Below are positions 1 through 10,470 of a DNA stretch of 64,000 nt, piece after piece. The position numbers were made by a program, and so were the translations under genes. The notes under the pieces were generated by a model that made no database searches, had not been told where the DNA came from, and worked only from the letters and a program-made list of their open reading frames with translations. Within the stretch, counting starts at the first letter, position 1. The number at the start of each line of letters is the position of its first letter. Source of the DNA: Cydia pomonella (lineage: Eukaryota > Arthropoda > Insecta > Lepidoptera > Tortricidae); the NCBI RefSeq assembly GCF_033807575.1, contig NC_084728.1:7391451-7455450 (forward strand). Reading direction: 5' to 3'.

Positions 1-216
1 TGAGTTATCGCAAAAAGTTTTCCCTTCATAGTAAAAAGACTTACTTTAATTAGGTACTGATTATGCAAATTTGCCTATTTCTTTAACTCGGGTGAAAGGT
101 ACCGTTTCATCCCTTGGTTAACAATTTACTATACTTTAAGCTCCAGTTTAGCTTATTGTGACGGAAGAGTAACTACGGAACCCTACACTGAGCGTGGCCC
201 GACATGCTCTTGGCCC
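1..216 (+). mobile_element. HINE-like element, family A, 3' half (cut by window edge)
   Basis: Starts inside the element at 'tgagttatcgcaaaaag' and ends with 'ctacggaaccct', a stem-loop (gagcgtg...catgctc) and 'ttggcc'. Near-identical to 22240-22456; other copies lie at 59540-60222 (minus) and 60398-61019. Confidence 0.75.
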
Positions 217-419
217 GTTATTCAATTGTTAAATATTATTTTACACTACGTACTTTACAATTTTCAGTATTCCTTTGATCATTGTGATATTGTGTTATTT
301 TGGATTCGATTTTGTGTTGTTTGCACTTTGCCCTAGTGTTTCATTTTTCTGAGTTTTCGATTTTCATCTGACTTCGCTCGAATTCTTGTTCCCACTGATA
401 AAAGAATATTACTTATATG

Positions 420-652
420 CAGTGATCGGAACTATGGGAGTAAAACTTTAACAAATCTTGTTAAGCGGACATAAAATAGTGCATACAGCCCTAAAAATAT
501 TCATGTCCATAGGGATAGGAATAGTTTATTACTTACAGCCATAAATATATTTACATTCATAGATATTCGAATATGTTTAAGGCTATAAGCACTCTTTTTA
601 TGTCCGCTTGATAAGTTTTGTTAAAGTTTTACTCCCATAGTTCCGATCACTG
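420..652. mobile_element. hAT-type MITE, 233 bp
   Basis: Terminal inverted repeats begin CAGTGATCGGAACTATGGGA and run about 60 bp. Flanked by a perfect 8-bp target duplication CTTATATG (412-419 and 653-660). An 8-bp duplication plus a CAGTG terminus is the hAT signature. No coding capacity. Confidence 0.88.
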
Positions 653-1114
653 CTTATATGCCAAAAAAATAAATACTTATCGGTAAATTTGTAGAGATTG
701 CGCATTGACAACATCAACAAAGATTTTCCCAAATAACCAACGAGTACATCGGAGAGTAGAAAATGGTTTAAGCGGCTACCATCAAAGCGGAGAATAGTGT
801 GATACAGAACCTTTAAAGAAATTTTAAAATTAGTAATTAACTTGGATACTCGATAAATGTCCTAATTAAGAATTTTTAGTTTTTCCACCTGTTTCCAAAG
901 GAAAAGTGATTTTATCGTGTTTTAAATGCAAAATTCATTTTTTTTCATTCGATTGTAGCATCGTTAATTAAGAACATATATTATGTAGTTAAGTTTCACA
1001 CAATGTATGGGGTTCATCCTATACCTTTTCAATTTGTGCAACCTTTAAACGTTATTCGATTTTTGAAAATTTAAATAGATAGGTACTCCTAGTGTAAATT
1101 TATTTGATAGCGAA
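653..1114. other. No recognisable feature
   Basis: AT-rich unique-looking sequence; no coding, RNA or repeat signal seen. Confidence 0.5.
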
Positions 1115-1236
1115 ACGTGACGTACGCGTTTGCGTTAAGTCTAATTTTGTATGGGATTAAGAAACAGCGCGCCGAGCGGCACGTTTTGGAAACTCATAAT
1201 CCCATACAAAATGAGACTAAATGCAAACGTAATGTT
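1115..1236. mobile_element. Palindromic MITE
   Basis: Imperfect inverted repeat with arms of about 45 bp ('cgtttgcgttaagtctaatt...' against 'gagactaaatgcaaacg'). The overlapping short ORF is a by-product of the palindrome. Confidence 0.65.
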
Positions 1237-1502
1237 TTTCTTTAAGCTGTATCTTTTACTGAGGTGTGCCAATAAAGAGTATTCTATCTATCATCTATAT
1301 TTAACTCGTTTTATACTGTTGCTGCAATTGCACCTTTGTAAATTTTTGGTACATTACGTGCGTTAATAATTAATAAAGAAATATTAATGAAAATAGTCTT
1401 ATTATTTCTGTCTTGTCTGTGTGTCTTGGCCTCTAACACTACTGCACGCCACTGATCCCGGTTCTGTGCATTTCTCGCCAGCCTTCAACCTGGAGCCCGC
1501 AC

Positions 1503-1725
1503 AGGGGGGCGATTTTTGAATTTTGAGCGCTCGATTTCGTCACTCGAAAATCTATGGAAAACGGCGAAATAACATTTTTGAAATACGAGCGATAGAGATT
1601 GGGAATCCAGTGGTACTGACCACTCGTTTTTAATTCTATTAGTGGAATTGAAATGCCTAGTAATGGAGATATTATTAAAGGTAGAACACGAAATCGAGCG
1701 ATCGAAATTCTAAAATCGGCCCCCA
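1503..1725. mobile_element. MITE with GGGGGCCGATTTT-type termini
   Basis: Inverted ends: 'aggggggcgatttttgaatt' on the left, and on the right the complement of 'gggggccgattttagaattt'. A right-end fragment of the same family lies at 2650-2729. Superfamily not assigned. Confidence 0.65.
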
Positions 1726-2649
1726 GATCCGTGTCCAACACAAATATTTAAAAAATAAGTAGCAGCTCGGCTACAGAAAGTTACTATTCATCTTTCTTAA
1801 TTTAGGTAATTAAGCCCTATTTAAGCCCCGCCACTGTTAAACGAAATATAACAATACTTTATATTATATGTGTAAGATTTTCCAATAAAAATTTTCCTAG
1901 TTATACCACATATCTGAAAGTTTCTTAAAAAATGACACTTACAATTTTTTATTTTTTCAAAAGTAAAAGTCAAAAGTCAAAAGCATTTATTTGTCTTTTA
2001 GTTCTCGAAAACTTTGTTCACATGCCACGCGACTCCCGAGGGGAGTTCGTACTACACAATTATAGATGACTAAAGGCCATGCCATCCGACTCCTCTAGCG
2101 AGTAGTAGTGGTTGAGAACGCGCTAAGTGCCAGCCAATCCACTTCCATAACAATCCTGGAAAACTTTTTTAAATGTATATCTGGGATACCGAGCTTTACT
2201 CAGAAAACTAATAAAAACTCAAAAATGCGCGTTTCCCATAGATAAGACCTAGCTAGATCGATCGTCCCACTTTCAATCGATCGAAAACGTGCCGCTTTGT
2301 CGCTTACCATAAGGACGCCTTGACCTTGAGTGACAAAGTGAGAAGTTTTGCCGGTTTCTGTCACATATAGCAAATTTCATTGAAATCGTTATCGAAATCG
2401 TTTCCGAGATCCCTGAAATATATATACAAGAATAGCTCGTTTAAAGGTAGAAGATAATATTAGACTTGGAATTTCGACCAATGATATAAATAAAGTGATT
2501 GATTGTTATTGTGGTTTGCTGTTGTTTTTCACAATTGGTAATTTTAAATACTATTTTTAGAACAATAGCGATTACAAGATAATCTAGTGTTAGACCAAGC
2601 TAACTTGGTTGCGATTTTGATAGACCCATACTTACTGTCCTCTGTGCTC
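1726..2649. other. No recognisable feature
   Basis: AT-rich; one short 'aagtcaaaagtcaaaag' run near 1970. No ORF or repeat I can name. Confidence 0.45.
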
Positions 2650-2729
2650 ATCGGCATGCCTAGTAGTGGAGATATTATTGAACAAAATACAGGATATCGA
2701 GTGGTCGAAATTCAAAAATCGGCCCCCAG
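2650..2729. mobile_element. MITE fragment (same family as 1503-1725)
   Basis: 'gcctagtagtggagatatta' through 'aatcggcccccag' matches the right half of the 1503-1725 element. Confidence 0.65.
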
Positions 2730-2744
2730 GAGCCACTTAATTAT

Positions 2745-2862
2745 TGGCGCCATAGAAAAATAAGGAAGTATAAGAGTGCTCATTCTATATATCAGTTTTC
2801 TTACCAAAACGCTTATTTTCGTAGTCGCCATCTAGCGTCAAGTAGCGGATTTATCAGTATTT
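2745..2862. mobile_element. Fragment of 'catcagttttcttaccaaaa' MITE family
   Basis: Shares 'cagttttcttaccaaaacgc' and 'ctagcgtcaagtagcggatt' with copies at 7575-7765 and 54563-54975. Confidence 0.65.
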
Positions 2863-2906
2863 GACGAGGGGGCAAAATTTCAAAGTGTAGTGACTAGGTC
2901 AAGTAG

Positions 2907-3033
2907 GGTTTTTTTTTTTTTTTTAATACCACGACGGTGGCAAGCAAGCATACGTCCCGCCTGATGGTAAGCAGTCACCGTAGCCTATGGACGCCTGCAA
3001 CTCCAGAGGTGTTACATACGCGTTGCCGACCCA
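2907..3033 (-). mobile_element. LINE 3' end fragment
   Basis: A poly(T) run (poly(A) on the minus strand) is followed by 'gcctgatggtaagcagtcac' and 'gcctgcaactccagaggtgt', the same 3' end as at 9211 and 45683. 5'-truncated retroinsertion. Confidence 0.72.
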
Positions 3034-3488
3034 ATTATTGGTATCATTTGAAAGAGCTCAAATTGTACATTCCTACCCATTATTTTCTTTCATAGTAAAA
3101 AAAAATATTGTGGAAAATGTTGTAAAAAAATACCCCCCCCCTCTCCTTGCTCTTATTTCCGAAGTTTACAAAAGAAAAATTATGAAATAATCATACCTGT
3201 ATCATGGTAACTTTTTGTATGTTTTATGTTCTACTAACACTTAGTTTGAAATCTGAAATTATACTAATCATTCTTCTTCTTAGTCGTATACTCTTGTCAG
3301 AGTAGTCGTGGTCATTGCGGTCGTTGTACGGCTTTTTGCGCTGTTATGTGTTTTGTTTTTGCATTGTTGTTGTTTTGTTTCTAATCATTATGGACCATTA
3401 TTGTCTGTTGAATAAATAAATTAAAATTACAATGAACTACTACTTTTAACGCGTAGTGTGATCCACTGCCTGCTTTTGATGCTCATTG
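3034..3488. other. No recognisable feature
   Basis: AT-rich sequence with a C9 run near 3134; no supported gene. Confidence 0.45.
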
Positions 3489-3490
3489 TA

Positions 3491-3569
3491 TAGTCAACGC
3501 CAATATGCGTAAACTTTTGAACCTTCAATGAAACATACATAAGTGCATACTTATTTTTGGCGTTGACTG
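3491..3569. mobile_element. Small TA-flanked MITE
   Basis: Inverted ends 'tagtcaacgccaa' / 'ttggcgttgactg', each next to TA. The same kind of ends and TA flanks occur at 52953-53086, which suggests Tc1/mariner-type derivatives. Confidence 0.6.
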
Positions 3570-3599
3570 TACCTACTAGATGACGATATCACTATCAAA

Positions 3600-3724
3600 C
3601 AGTGTTGGCCGAAACGTTAACAATAAACCATTACAAATGAACTGTGAAATGCAAAAGTCCGTTACGGTTTAAGGTTCAATTTCTGGTGGTTAAGTCTATT
3701 AAAATTTACGTTCGGCCAACATTG
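3600..3724. mobile_element. hAT-type MITE, 125 bp
   Basis: Ends CAGTGTTGGCCGAAACGTTA and the complement of CAATGTTGGCCGAACGTAA; perfect 8-bp target duplication CTATCAAA (3592-3599, 3725-3732). Confidence 0.87.
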
Positions 3725-3936
3725 CTATCAAATAGGACTAGTGTACATGTGCCGTTTCAGGAGTAATAGTACATTACTATAAAGGCCGGGAAACGTAGGG
3801 CTGAAGGCCAAGTAGATATAGACGGCCGAGCGTAGCGAGGGATAGCGAGGCGATGGGATACGCGGCTGGCAACCCCGTTTCTCGCCGAGATTTGTATAGT
3901 GCTTTTCTCATACTTGCAATGAAATAATTAAAAAAA

Positions 3937-3985
3937 AATAGGATGATGATGATAATTGATGATGATGATGATTGATGACGATGAT
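3937..3985. repeat. GAT-rich microsatellite
   Basis: Repeated 'gatgatgat' with interruptions. Confidence 0.8.
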
Positions 3986-4010
3986 TGTTATTATTACATT
4001 CGGGATATTA

Positions 4011-4170
4011 AAAGGGGAATGAAATATTGATTATTTTTACGCTACGACGCACGGTTTAGGAGATACAGCCCTATAAAGATTTCTGCATGACTGAAAAAAA
4101 AACTTTATTATGCTGTATCTCCTAAACCGTGCGTCGTACGCCAAAATTAATGAAATTTTTGTTCCCCTTT
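4011..4170. mobile_element. Palindromic MITE, 160 bp
   Basis: Arms of about 58 bp: 'gacgcacggtttaggagata' on the left and its complement 'tatctcctaaaccgtgcgtc' on the right, closing with 'aaagggga' / 'tccccttt'. Confidence 0.7.
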
Positions 4171-4189
4171 GAATCAGTAAAATAATATT

Positions 4190-4581
4190 TAACAAACACA
4201 AAAAAGACAAAAAAAGAAAAAAACTTAATGGCAGAATTTTGCTTATAGGTTTTTAAGGTTGAATACCAAGACGTGCCATCATTTGACGTTTAAAAACAAA
4301 AGAAGGTTGCTTTACAGTCCTAGGTGCGTAAGGCAGTATGAAATTCCTTTACATATCATCTTCACTCATCGCACCTGATATGTAGTATTTCCGGACCTAA
4401 TTTGACGTAAGTCATGTCATCATTTCATAGCAAGTTTGAGAAAAGGTATAGGCTGGCCCTCGCGCTATTTAATTGTATTTCTACTTAATTATTAAATACT
4501 GCGGAATGGAGTATCGAGACAAACCATTGTGGTTTAACGATACTTTTTGATCAAATATTCTGTAATTGTGATTTATCTGTA

Positions 4582-4636
<55 letters not shown>
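4190..4636 (+). mobile_element. Probable retrotransposed 3' end with a 53-base poly(A)
   Basis: Unrecognised sequence ending 'ctgtaataaa' that runs directly into 53 uninterrupted A (4584-4636). AATAAA next to a pure A tract is what a fresh retrotransposed transcript would leave; the source is unknown. Confidence 0.4.
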
Positions 4637-4637
<1 letters not shown>

Positions 4638-4704
4638 GCGCTGCTTTCGCGGCGTAAGTACCGACCACCATAAGATACCCTTACCCGTGGAACGTCACAT
4701 ATAC
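4637..4704. mobile_element. MITE half, 'gttccacgggtaaagg' family
   Basis: 'cttacccgtggaacgtcaca' is one end of the family seen complete at 8228-8375. The other half is replaced by the poly(A) tract. Confidence 0.6.
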
Positions 4705-4924
4705 CTACTTATGAAAACAGCTTTGGAGCCAGCTTCCTGACAAGCAGGTGTTTCAGTAAGTATGGAAACAGTAAAATTTAGTATTAAAATAACAAATGAA
4801 TACGGAAATCGTAAGTATTAAAATAACCCGTCTCTGACAATTTCTCAATCTCAATGATTTAAGTCCATAAACTATATACGATATATACGATAGGAAAGAA
4901 AAATAATGAATAATATCACAAAGC

Positions 4925-5015
4925 GACTGCTTCTTTGACTGGGTCTGGACCCGCGACCTTCGAATTGAAAGCCGCACGCTCTTACCGCTACGCTACCAGC
5001 CCGCGTAGCCAACGT
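4925..5015 (-). mobile_element. tRNA-derived SINE head fragment
   Basis: On the minus strand 'gctggtagcgtagcggtaag' resembles an A box and 'ggtcgcgggtccagaccc' a B box. It lacks a foldable tRNA body, so it is read as a SINE relic and not a tRNA gene. Confidence 0.5.
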
Positions 5016-5071
5016 GTCAATCGTAAATGCTCCTAAATGTGGACCCCAAGCTCCAATGATCCGTGGCAAAA

Positions 5072-5388
5072 GTCAGGACAACGTAAGGATGATGATCATA
5101 AAGCGATTGTATCAAAAATACACACTGTATATTCATACAATCGCTAACTTAAACTAGACGTAGGTTTTAGTGCTATCTATAAAACAACTCTGATTTTTTA
5201 GTCAGGACAACGTAAGGATGATGATCATAAAGCGATTATATCAAAAATACACACTGTATATTCAACTTCTTGTTACCTACCTCTGTAGGTAACTTCAAGA
5301 AGTTGAATATATAGTGTGTATTTTTGATACAATCGCTAACTTAAACTAGACGTAGGTTTTAGTGCTATCTATAAAACAACTCTGAATT
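5072..5388. repeat. Direct duplication, one unit carrying a long hairpin
   Basis: Unit 1 (5072-5200) and unit 2 (5201-5388) share their left and right parts. Unit 2 contains a hairpin (5231-5337) with arms of about 50 bp closing on 'ttacctac-ctct-gtaggtaa'. Unit 1 has the left part of one arm and lacks the rest. Confidence 0.75.
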
Positions 5389-5498
5389 TTTTTTTAATAT
5401 AGTCTTGCTTTACTACATGAATAATATGAAATTTAGAAATAGCATTTTTCATTCCATTCTTACTTATAGTATCTGGTCGTACGTAATTAAGAACAAAA

Positions 5499-5556
5499 TG
5501 TGACGTTCCACGGGTAAAGGTACCTTAGAGCTGTTGGCGCTTACGCTATTAAATAA

Positions 5557-5595
<39 letters not shown>

Positions 5596-5924
5596 ATATT
5601 ATAGGACATTATTACACAAATTGACTAAGTCCCACAGTAAGCTCAATAAGGCTTGTGTTGAGGGTACTTAGACAACGATATATATAATATATAAATATTT
5701 ATAAATACTTAAATACATAGAAAACACCCATGACTCAGGAACAAATATCCATGCTCATCACACGAATAAATGCCCTTACCAGGATTTGAACCCGGGACCA
5801 TCAGCTTCGTAGGCAGGGTCACTACCCACTAGGCCAGACTGGTCGTCTGGCTATTATTGACGATGCTCCAATACTAATGCCAACCGCCATAAGGTACATA
5901 CCTGTGTACCCGTGGAACGTCACA
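5499..5924. mobile_element. Palindromic MITE split by a SINE
   Basis: Left half 'gtgacgttccacgggtaaag' ... and right half ending 'acccgtggaacgtcac'. The uninterrupted copy at 8546-8662 reads 'ctattattgacgatgcttca' across the junction. Confidence 0.75.
5552..5849 (-). mobile_element. tRNA-derived SINE, full length
   Basis: On the minus strand it begins 'gaccagtctggcctagtggg', has the B-box-like 'gggttcaaatcctgg' and ends in an AATA-rich tail. Target duplication GCTATTA (5545-5551, 5850-5856). Inserted in the surrounding MITE. Confidence 0.85.
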
Positions 5925-6061
5925 AATAAATATGCTAAAGTAAGATGAGTACCTACACTACAAATTTCTCAATATAATAAGAAATATCCAGACGCTATAA
6001 ATTATGCAATCATTTATTGACAATAACAATATACATAATGGATATATACAGATGATTACTA

Positions 6062-6268
6062 TAACTAGCTTATATCTAAAATAGGCCCTTGAGGCATTGT
6101 ACCAAGGATGCTCGCGGCATTTCCTCGTTGTATCGCAATACTGATACGTTGTGAGAGGAAGCCGCCAGCTCTTCGGTCACCAGTTACGTCAACCAGACGT
6201 TTCGCGATTTCTCCAAAAAACTTGTGCGCGCTGGGACCCCATTGACCTAGAGTTTCAACGCCAAACTA
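6062..6268 (-). pseudogene. LINE reverse-transcriptase polyprotein C-terminal remnant
   Basis: On the minus strand one frame reads LGQWGPSAHKFF, KRLVDVTGD and QRISIAIQRGNAASILGT before a stop. Frameshifted or decayed relatives lie at 9838-10000 and 11640-11790. I take it to be the end of a retroelement ORF because it is dispersed; the clade is not assigned. Confidence 0.55.
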
Positions 6269-6307
6269 CGCTATAAATAGTTTCCAAATGATGATATATA
6301 AAAAATA

Positions 6308-6569
6308 AATAATATAGGACATTACCTTCTACACAAATTGACAAAGTCCCACGCTAAGCTCAAGAAGGCTTGTGTTGTGGGTACTTAGACAACTTTATAG
6401 ATACATAATATATCAATATCTATAAATACTTAATATACATAGAAACACCCATGACTCGGGAACAATCCATGCTCATCACATAAATAAATACCCTTGCAAG
6501 GATTTCAACCCGGGACCATCGGCTTCATAGTCAGGGTCACTCACCTCACCCACTAGGCCAGACAGGTCG
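6308..6569 (-). mobile_element. tRNA-derived SINE
   Basis: Same family as 5552-5849. Target duplication TAAAAAATA (6299-6307, 6570-6578). Confidence 0.83.
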
Positions 6570-6938
6570 TAAAAAATATTAGTAAAGGGCTTCATTGACT
6601 TGACTACAAGGTGACTTAAAAACGTACCTGAAATGCATATAGGCCGGCACGTGTCCCGGCATAAAATCGTGCTTAAATACGCCCGTGCTATACTGAAAAC
6701 CATATTATTATATCATACATATGCCTAGTTAACACGCATATCACTACGTATAGAGTTAGGTTATGGACTGATATCAAAATCAGTAATTCCTCCAAACGTC
6801 AGATCTTGCTTAAGAGGGTAGAATAGCTTTTTGAATAACGAAATAACGGTAATTTTGTATGAAATTCCATTTCGGGAGAAAACGTTTTCCACTAACAAAT
6901 CACTTTGATTTTGATGTCGACTTCAGCATAATATATTC
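6570..6938. other. No recognisable feature
   Basis: No gene or repeat supported. Confidence 0.45.
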
Positions 6939-7024
6939 TAGGTTTATAGGTTTCGCTTTATTGAATTTAATTTTTGCTTTGTTTTGCTATTTTTGAAAAA
7001 AAAAGGAAAACCTATAAACCTAGT
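6939..7024. repeat. Inverted repeat
   Basis: 'ctaggtttataggtttcgct' facing 'aaaacctataaacctag'; arms about 16-18 bp. Confidence 0.6.
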
Positions 7025-7574
7025 TTTTCATTGTGTTAATAACATACCAAAAAATAATGGAAAATATTTAGATATGGAAAAACGTTCACACGAAAAATTC
7101 TCAAATTTGAGAAGGGGCTCCACTGGTATTTCTACTTAAGGGATCCGGCACTTCATTTTCTATGCAGAGCATCAAAGCATCGCGTAATCACCGAGGCTCG
7201 GAAGTGGCTTCATGAGATATCTTAGTTTAGGTTTAAGATTCTTTATTCTCACTAATAATTTGACAATTCACTTACATGAGAACTTAAAGCTACACAAATA
7301 CATTTATTTTGCATGAAATTAACGAAAGAACTAAAAACAAGAGGGTATTTAAACATACAGTAAAATAAAATCTGCCGATACACTTAAACAAAACAGGGTG
7401 ATTAGTGGTGCATGGATGGTAAATGGTAAACACTCCGTCTGTTCAGATATACACAAAACATTTTGTAATTACTAGTAAGCTAGTTTGCAGTAATGACTAT
7501 TACGAATATGCAACATATCCATACATAACCCACTTAAAGCAGCTAATAAATAAAAAACCAGTACAGATAGGTAA
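7025..7574. other. No recognisable feature
   Basis: No supported gene. The 72-codon ORF starting at 7423 runs into the MITE at 7575 and is not believed. Confidence 0.45.
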
Positions 7575-7765
7575 AGCGTTAGTGTTCACTTCATACATCA
7601 GTTTTCTTACCAAAACGCTTATTATTTTCGTAGTCATCTAGCGTCAAGTAGCGGATTTATCAGTACCGACTACGAAATCACTCGCGTAAGAAAACTGATG
7701 TATGTAGTTACCACTCTTTCTTTACTTATATTTCTCTATGCCGATACTGACCAACTGTGGTCTAT
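7575..7765. mobile_element. MITE, 'catcagttttcttaccaaaa' family
   Basis: Inverted ends 'catacatcagttttcttacc' / 'gtaagaaaactgatgtatg'. A short end fragment recurs at 7974-8005. Confidence 0.65.
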
Positions 7766-8227
7766 CCGTGTCTAATGATCTATATATTTGGTATATGTCA
7801 GAGCAGTAAAGAACTAATTTTTGGCACTCAACTTTCCGTCAAGACTACCTAAAATTGTCCCGCAGCGGGACACCGGCAAACAAGCTAATATTTCTTCCTG
7901 GCAGTAGCGGAAGAACGGCATACCTACGTACAGACTTGTACAAAATGGCGTCTGACATACGAAGGGCTATTTGTGAAGAAAACTGATGTATGGAGTAAGC
8001 ACTCCCGACGCTCGGGAGTGGTTTAGTGAGACATCTTCGTTTGCAGTGACTATTAGGAATATGCAACATATCCATCCATAACCCACCTAAAGTAGCTAAA
8101 TAAAGAAGTAGGTAGTGCAGATGGGATGGTAGGTTTAGTTAGATAAAGTAAGATTAGTTTACAGTACAATTAGCATCAAAAGTAAGAGATGAAACAAAGC
8201 ATCTAAGGTATATGCCCTCTGGACTAC

Positions 8228-8375
8228 TTTTCCAAATAGAAATCTGTGACGTTTCACGGGTAAAGGTACCTTATGGCGGTTGGTGCTTACGCCGCGTAGC
8301 AGCGCATTAGTATTGAAGCAGACTAAGCGCCAACCGCTATAAGGTGCCTTTACCCGTAGAACGTCTCATATATAG
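8228..8375. mobile_element. MITE, 'gttccacgggtaaagg' family, complete
   Basis: Palindrome: 'gacgtttcacgggtaaaggt' on the left, 'ctttacccgtagaacgtc' on the right; GC-rich centre 'ttacgccgcgtagcagcgc'. Confidence 0.7.
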
Positions 8376-8545
8376 TTTGGCAAGCTATTTCCATCAGTAG
8401 AAAAAGAAAATTAAAAAAAATGTAGGCGCGAAGGGTTGACTTCCCATAGAAAATTTGAATTTCGCCTTTTTCTACTGACCACATGGGTTTGCCAGAGTAC
8501 ACTTTAAGCTAAAAAATATCCTGTTACAATCGGATTGTTCTGCAT

Positions 8546-8662
8546 GGGACGTTCCACGGGTTGCGGCATAGCGATTGGCGCTTACACTATTATTGACGAT
8601 GCTTCAATACTAATGCGGTTCTATGCGGCGTAAGCCATAAGGTACCTTTACACGTGGAAATT
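8546..8662. mobile_element. MITE, 'gttccacgggtaaagg' family, second copy
   Basis: 'gggacgttccacgggttgcg' to 'cctttacacgtggaaattca'; shows the uninterrupted centre used to place the SINE at 5552. Confidence 0.65.
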
Positions 8663-8717
8663 CATCTGCACAATCTATAACATGACATGACACCAATTTT
8701 TGGATAAGTCACAATTT

Positions 8718-8880
8718 TTGTGATAATAGGGAATATTACGCTAAACTCTGCGTAGGGGGCGCCACTACCACAATCCATCACAATCTGAGGGTCTACCACG
8801 AAACAAGAAAATCGAAATTTCGTTATCTAACCTCTCTATCACTCTTGCAATGTAATGTAATTGTAAACAAACCGCCTTGA
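8718..8880 (-). mobile_element. MITE, 'gcgtagggggcgccacta' family
   Basis: 'ctgcgtagggggcgccacta' then 'ccatcacaatctgagggtct' and 'tgtaaacaaaccgcc'; the opposite orientation of 27108-27300. Confidence 0.65.
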
Positions 8881-9210
8881 TGCATCAATGCCATATTTAA
8901 TTATACCTAATTGGTAGTGTAAATTATAAGGAATACGTGTCCCTAATACACAATATTGGTCAATTCAGTTGAAGTGCAGAACTGTGTACTGGAAATACTA
9001 TAGCTGCAGGCGTTCAAGCCTACAGTGGAACGCAATTTGTAAGTGAATGAAATGAGTGAATGGAATCGGTGTAACCACATTTCTGCTGACATTAATCGGT
9101 AATCATGTTTAATGCGGATAATGATATGTGATAGGATTTCAGTGTCAATTTTATTGCATTTGCGCTCAATTTGTTATATGATTTGAAGGTAGTATTAAAA
9201 GTTGGGTGTC

Positions 9211-9800
9211 AACTTTTTTTTTTATACTACGTCGGTGGCAAACAAGCATACGGCCCGCCTGATGGTAAGCAGTCTCCGTAGCCTATGAACGCCTGGAACT
9301 CCAGAGGAGTTACATGCACGTTGCCGACCCTAAACCCGCCCCCCCTCGATGAGCTCTGGCAACCTACCTAACCTTACTCAAAATTCAAAATTCAAAATTC
9401 AAAAAAATTCAAAAATTTATTCTGCAAGTAGGCCTCAAGGGCTCTTTTACAAGTCAATACAACATTTATAGTAACATCATATAGTGACATGAAAAATACA
9501 TAACAACATTTATAAATACAACAGCCAATACCTGGGTAAACATTACATTATAATAATCTTAAAATAAATAACTCACCGGCAGGAACACAACACTATGAGT
9601 AGGGTCTAGTGTTATTTGGCTGCTGTTTTCTGTAAGGTGGAGGTACTTCCCCAGTTGGGCTCTGCTCTAGATCTGGAATGACATCCACTGGCTGTGCCCT
9701 ACCACACAAAGCCAGATGACATTCACAATGCCCATACCTCTCTTTGGACGTAGTTTAAGGACTTCCCGGGTAACTTGACTTGACTTGTAACTATATCACT
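9211..9800 (-). mobile_element. LINE 3' region split by a second retroelement
   Basis: Poly(T) at 9211 then 'cggcccgcctgatggtaagc'. The sequence breaks at 'cttactcaaaattc' and resumes at 'aactcaccggcaggaacaca' (9574). The 45683 copy is continuous across this point. Confidence 0.7.
9377..9573 (-). mobile_element. LINE 3' end with (GAATTTT)n tail, nested
   Basis: On the minus strand it ends 'ctacttgcagaataaatttt' plus repeats of GAATTTT, a microsatellite tail of the kind found in CR1/L2-like LINEs. ACTCA occurs at both junctions. Copies at 28625-28795 and 41800-41950. Confidence 0.65.
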
Positions 9801-9837
9801 TTTTTATGAAAAAATAAAATCTTTTTTTACATATTAG

Positions 9838-10000
9838 ATATATATACAGGTCTATAACTAGCTTAAATCTAAAATAGGAACTTAAGGCATTGTACCAACA
9901 TGCTGGCGGCATTTCCTCGTATCGCAATGCTGATACGTTGTGCGAGGAAGCCGCAGCAAACGCTTCGCGATTTCTGCAAAAAACTTGATCACATTATTAG
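9838..10000 (-). pseudogene. Decayed LINE C-terminal remnant
   Basis: Same family as 6062-6268: FFAEIAKRL then a deletion and frame change, with the cognate of QRGNAA still visible at nucleotide level. Confidence 0.5.
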
Positions 10001-10032
10001 CCACGTACATACATATATGTCCATGAAATCTG

Positions 10033-10145
10033 TCTAGTGGATGTACAATCGCTATCAGATATATCGGAACGGTCAAGGTAGGTACCTACTCTAAAAATAT
10101 TTGAACATGCACTTCAACGTCTTGATAACAGAAGCTTCTTTGAGA
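10033..10145. mobile_element. MITE fragment, 'cagatatatcggaacgg' family
   Basis: 'tatcagatatatcggaacgg' and 'atttgaacatgcacttcaac' are one arm of a palindromic family; a second fragment lies at 11180-11212. Confidence 0.5.
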
Positions 10146-10183
10146 TGTTTATGAATGCCTTAAGAAAAAAATATGAAGACAAG

Positions 10184-10470
10184 GGGCCTTATTCGACATG
10201 CACAACTGTAAAATTTCGCGTCCACATCAAATCAACACTTGATTCTATCGCATGTTGATTGTATCAAGTGTTGATTCTATCAACTGTGGATATTATCATT
10301 TGGAACAATCAAAACTCATTCATAGAAAAAATAATCAAACTAAAATCAACTTTGTTTATTACTACTATACAGTTTGTAATGGCTCTGAACTCGAAGTGGA
10401 TCGGTTTGATTTGATTGTCACCTGACTGTGGATTGCTAATGTCAAATTTTGACAAGTGTTGATTTTATTG
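10184..10470. mobile_element. MITE-like segment, 'ggggccttattcgacatg' end
   Basis: Left end 'ggggccttattcgacatg' occurs in the opposite orientation at 16494-16513 ('catgtcgaataagggccc'). Repeated 'caagtgttgatt' words inside. Right border uncertain. Confidence 0.4.

Noticed and set aside
3937..3985. Possible CRISPR-like spacing of GAT repeats
   Set aside because: Simple microsatellite in a eukaryotic genome; no spacers.
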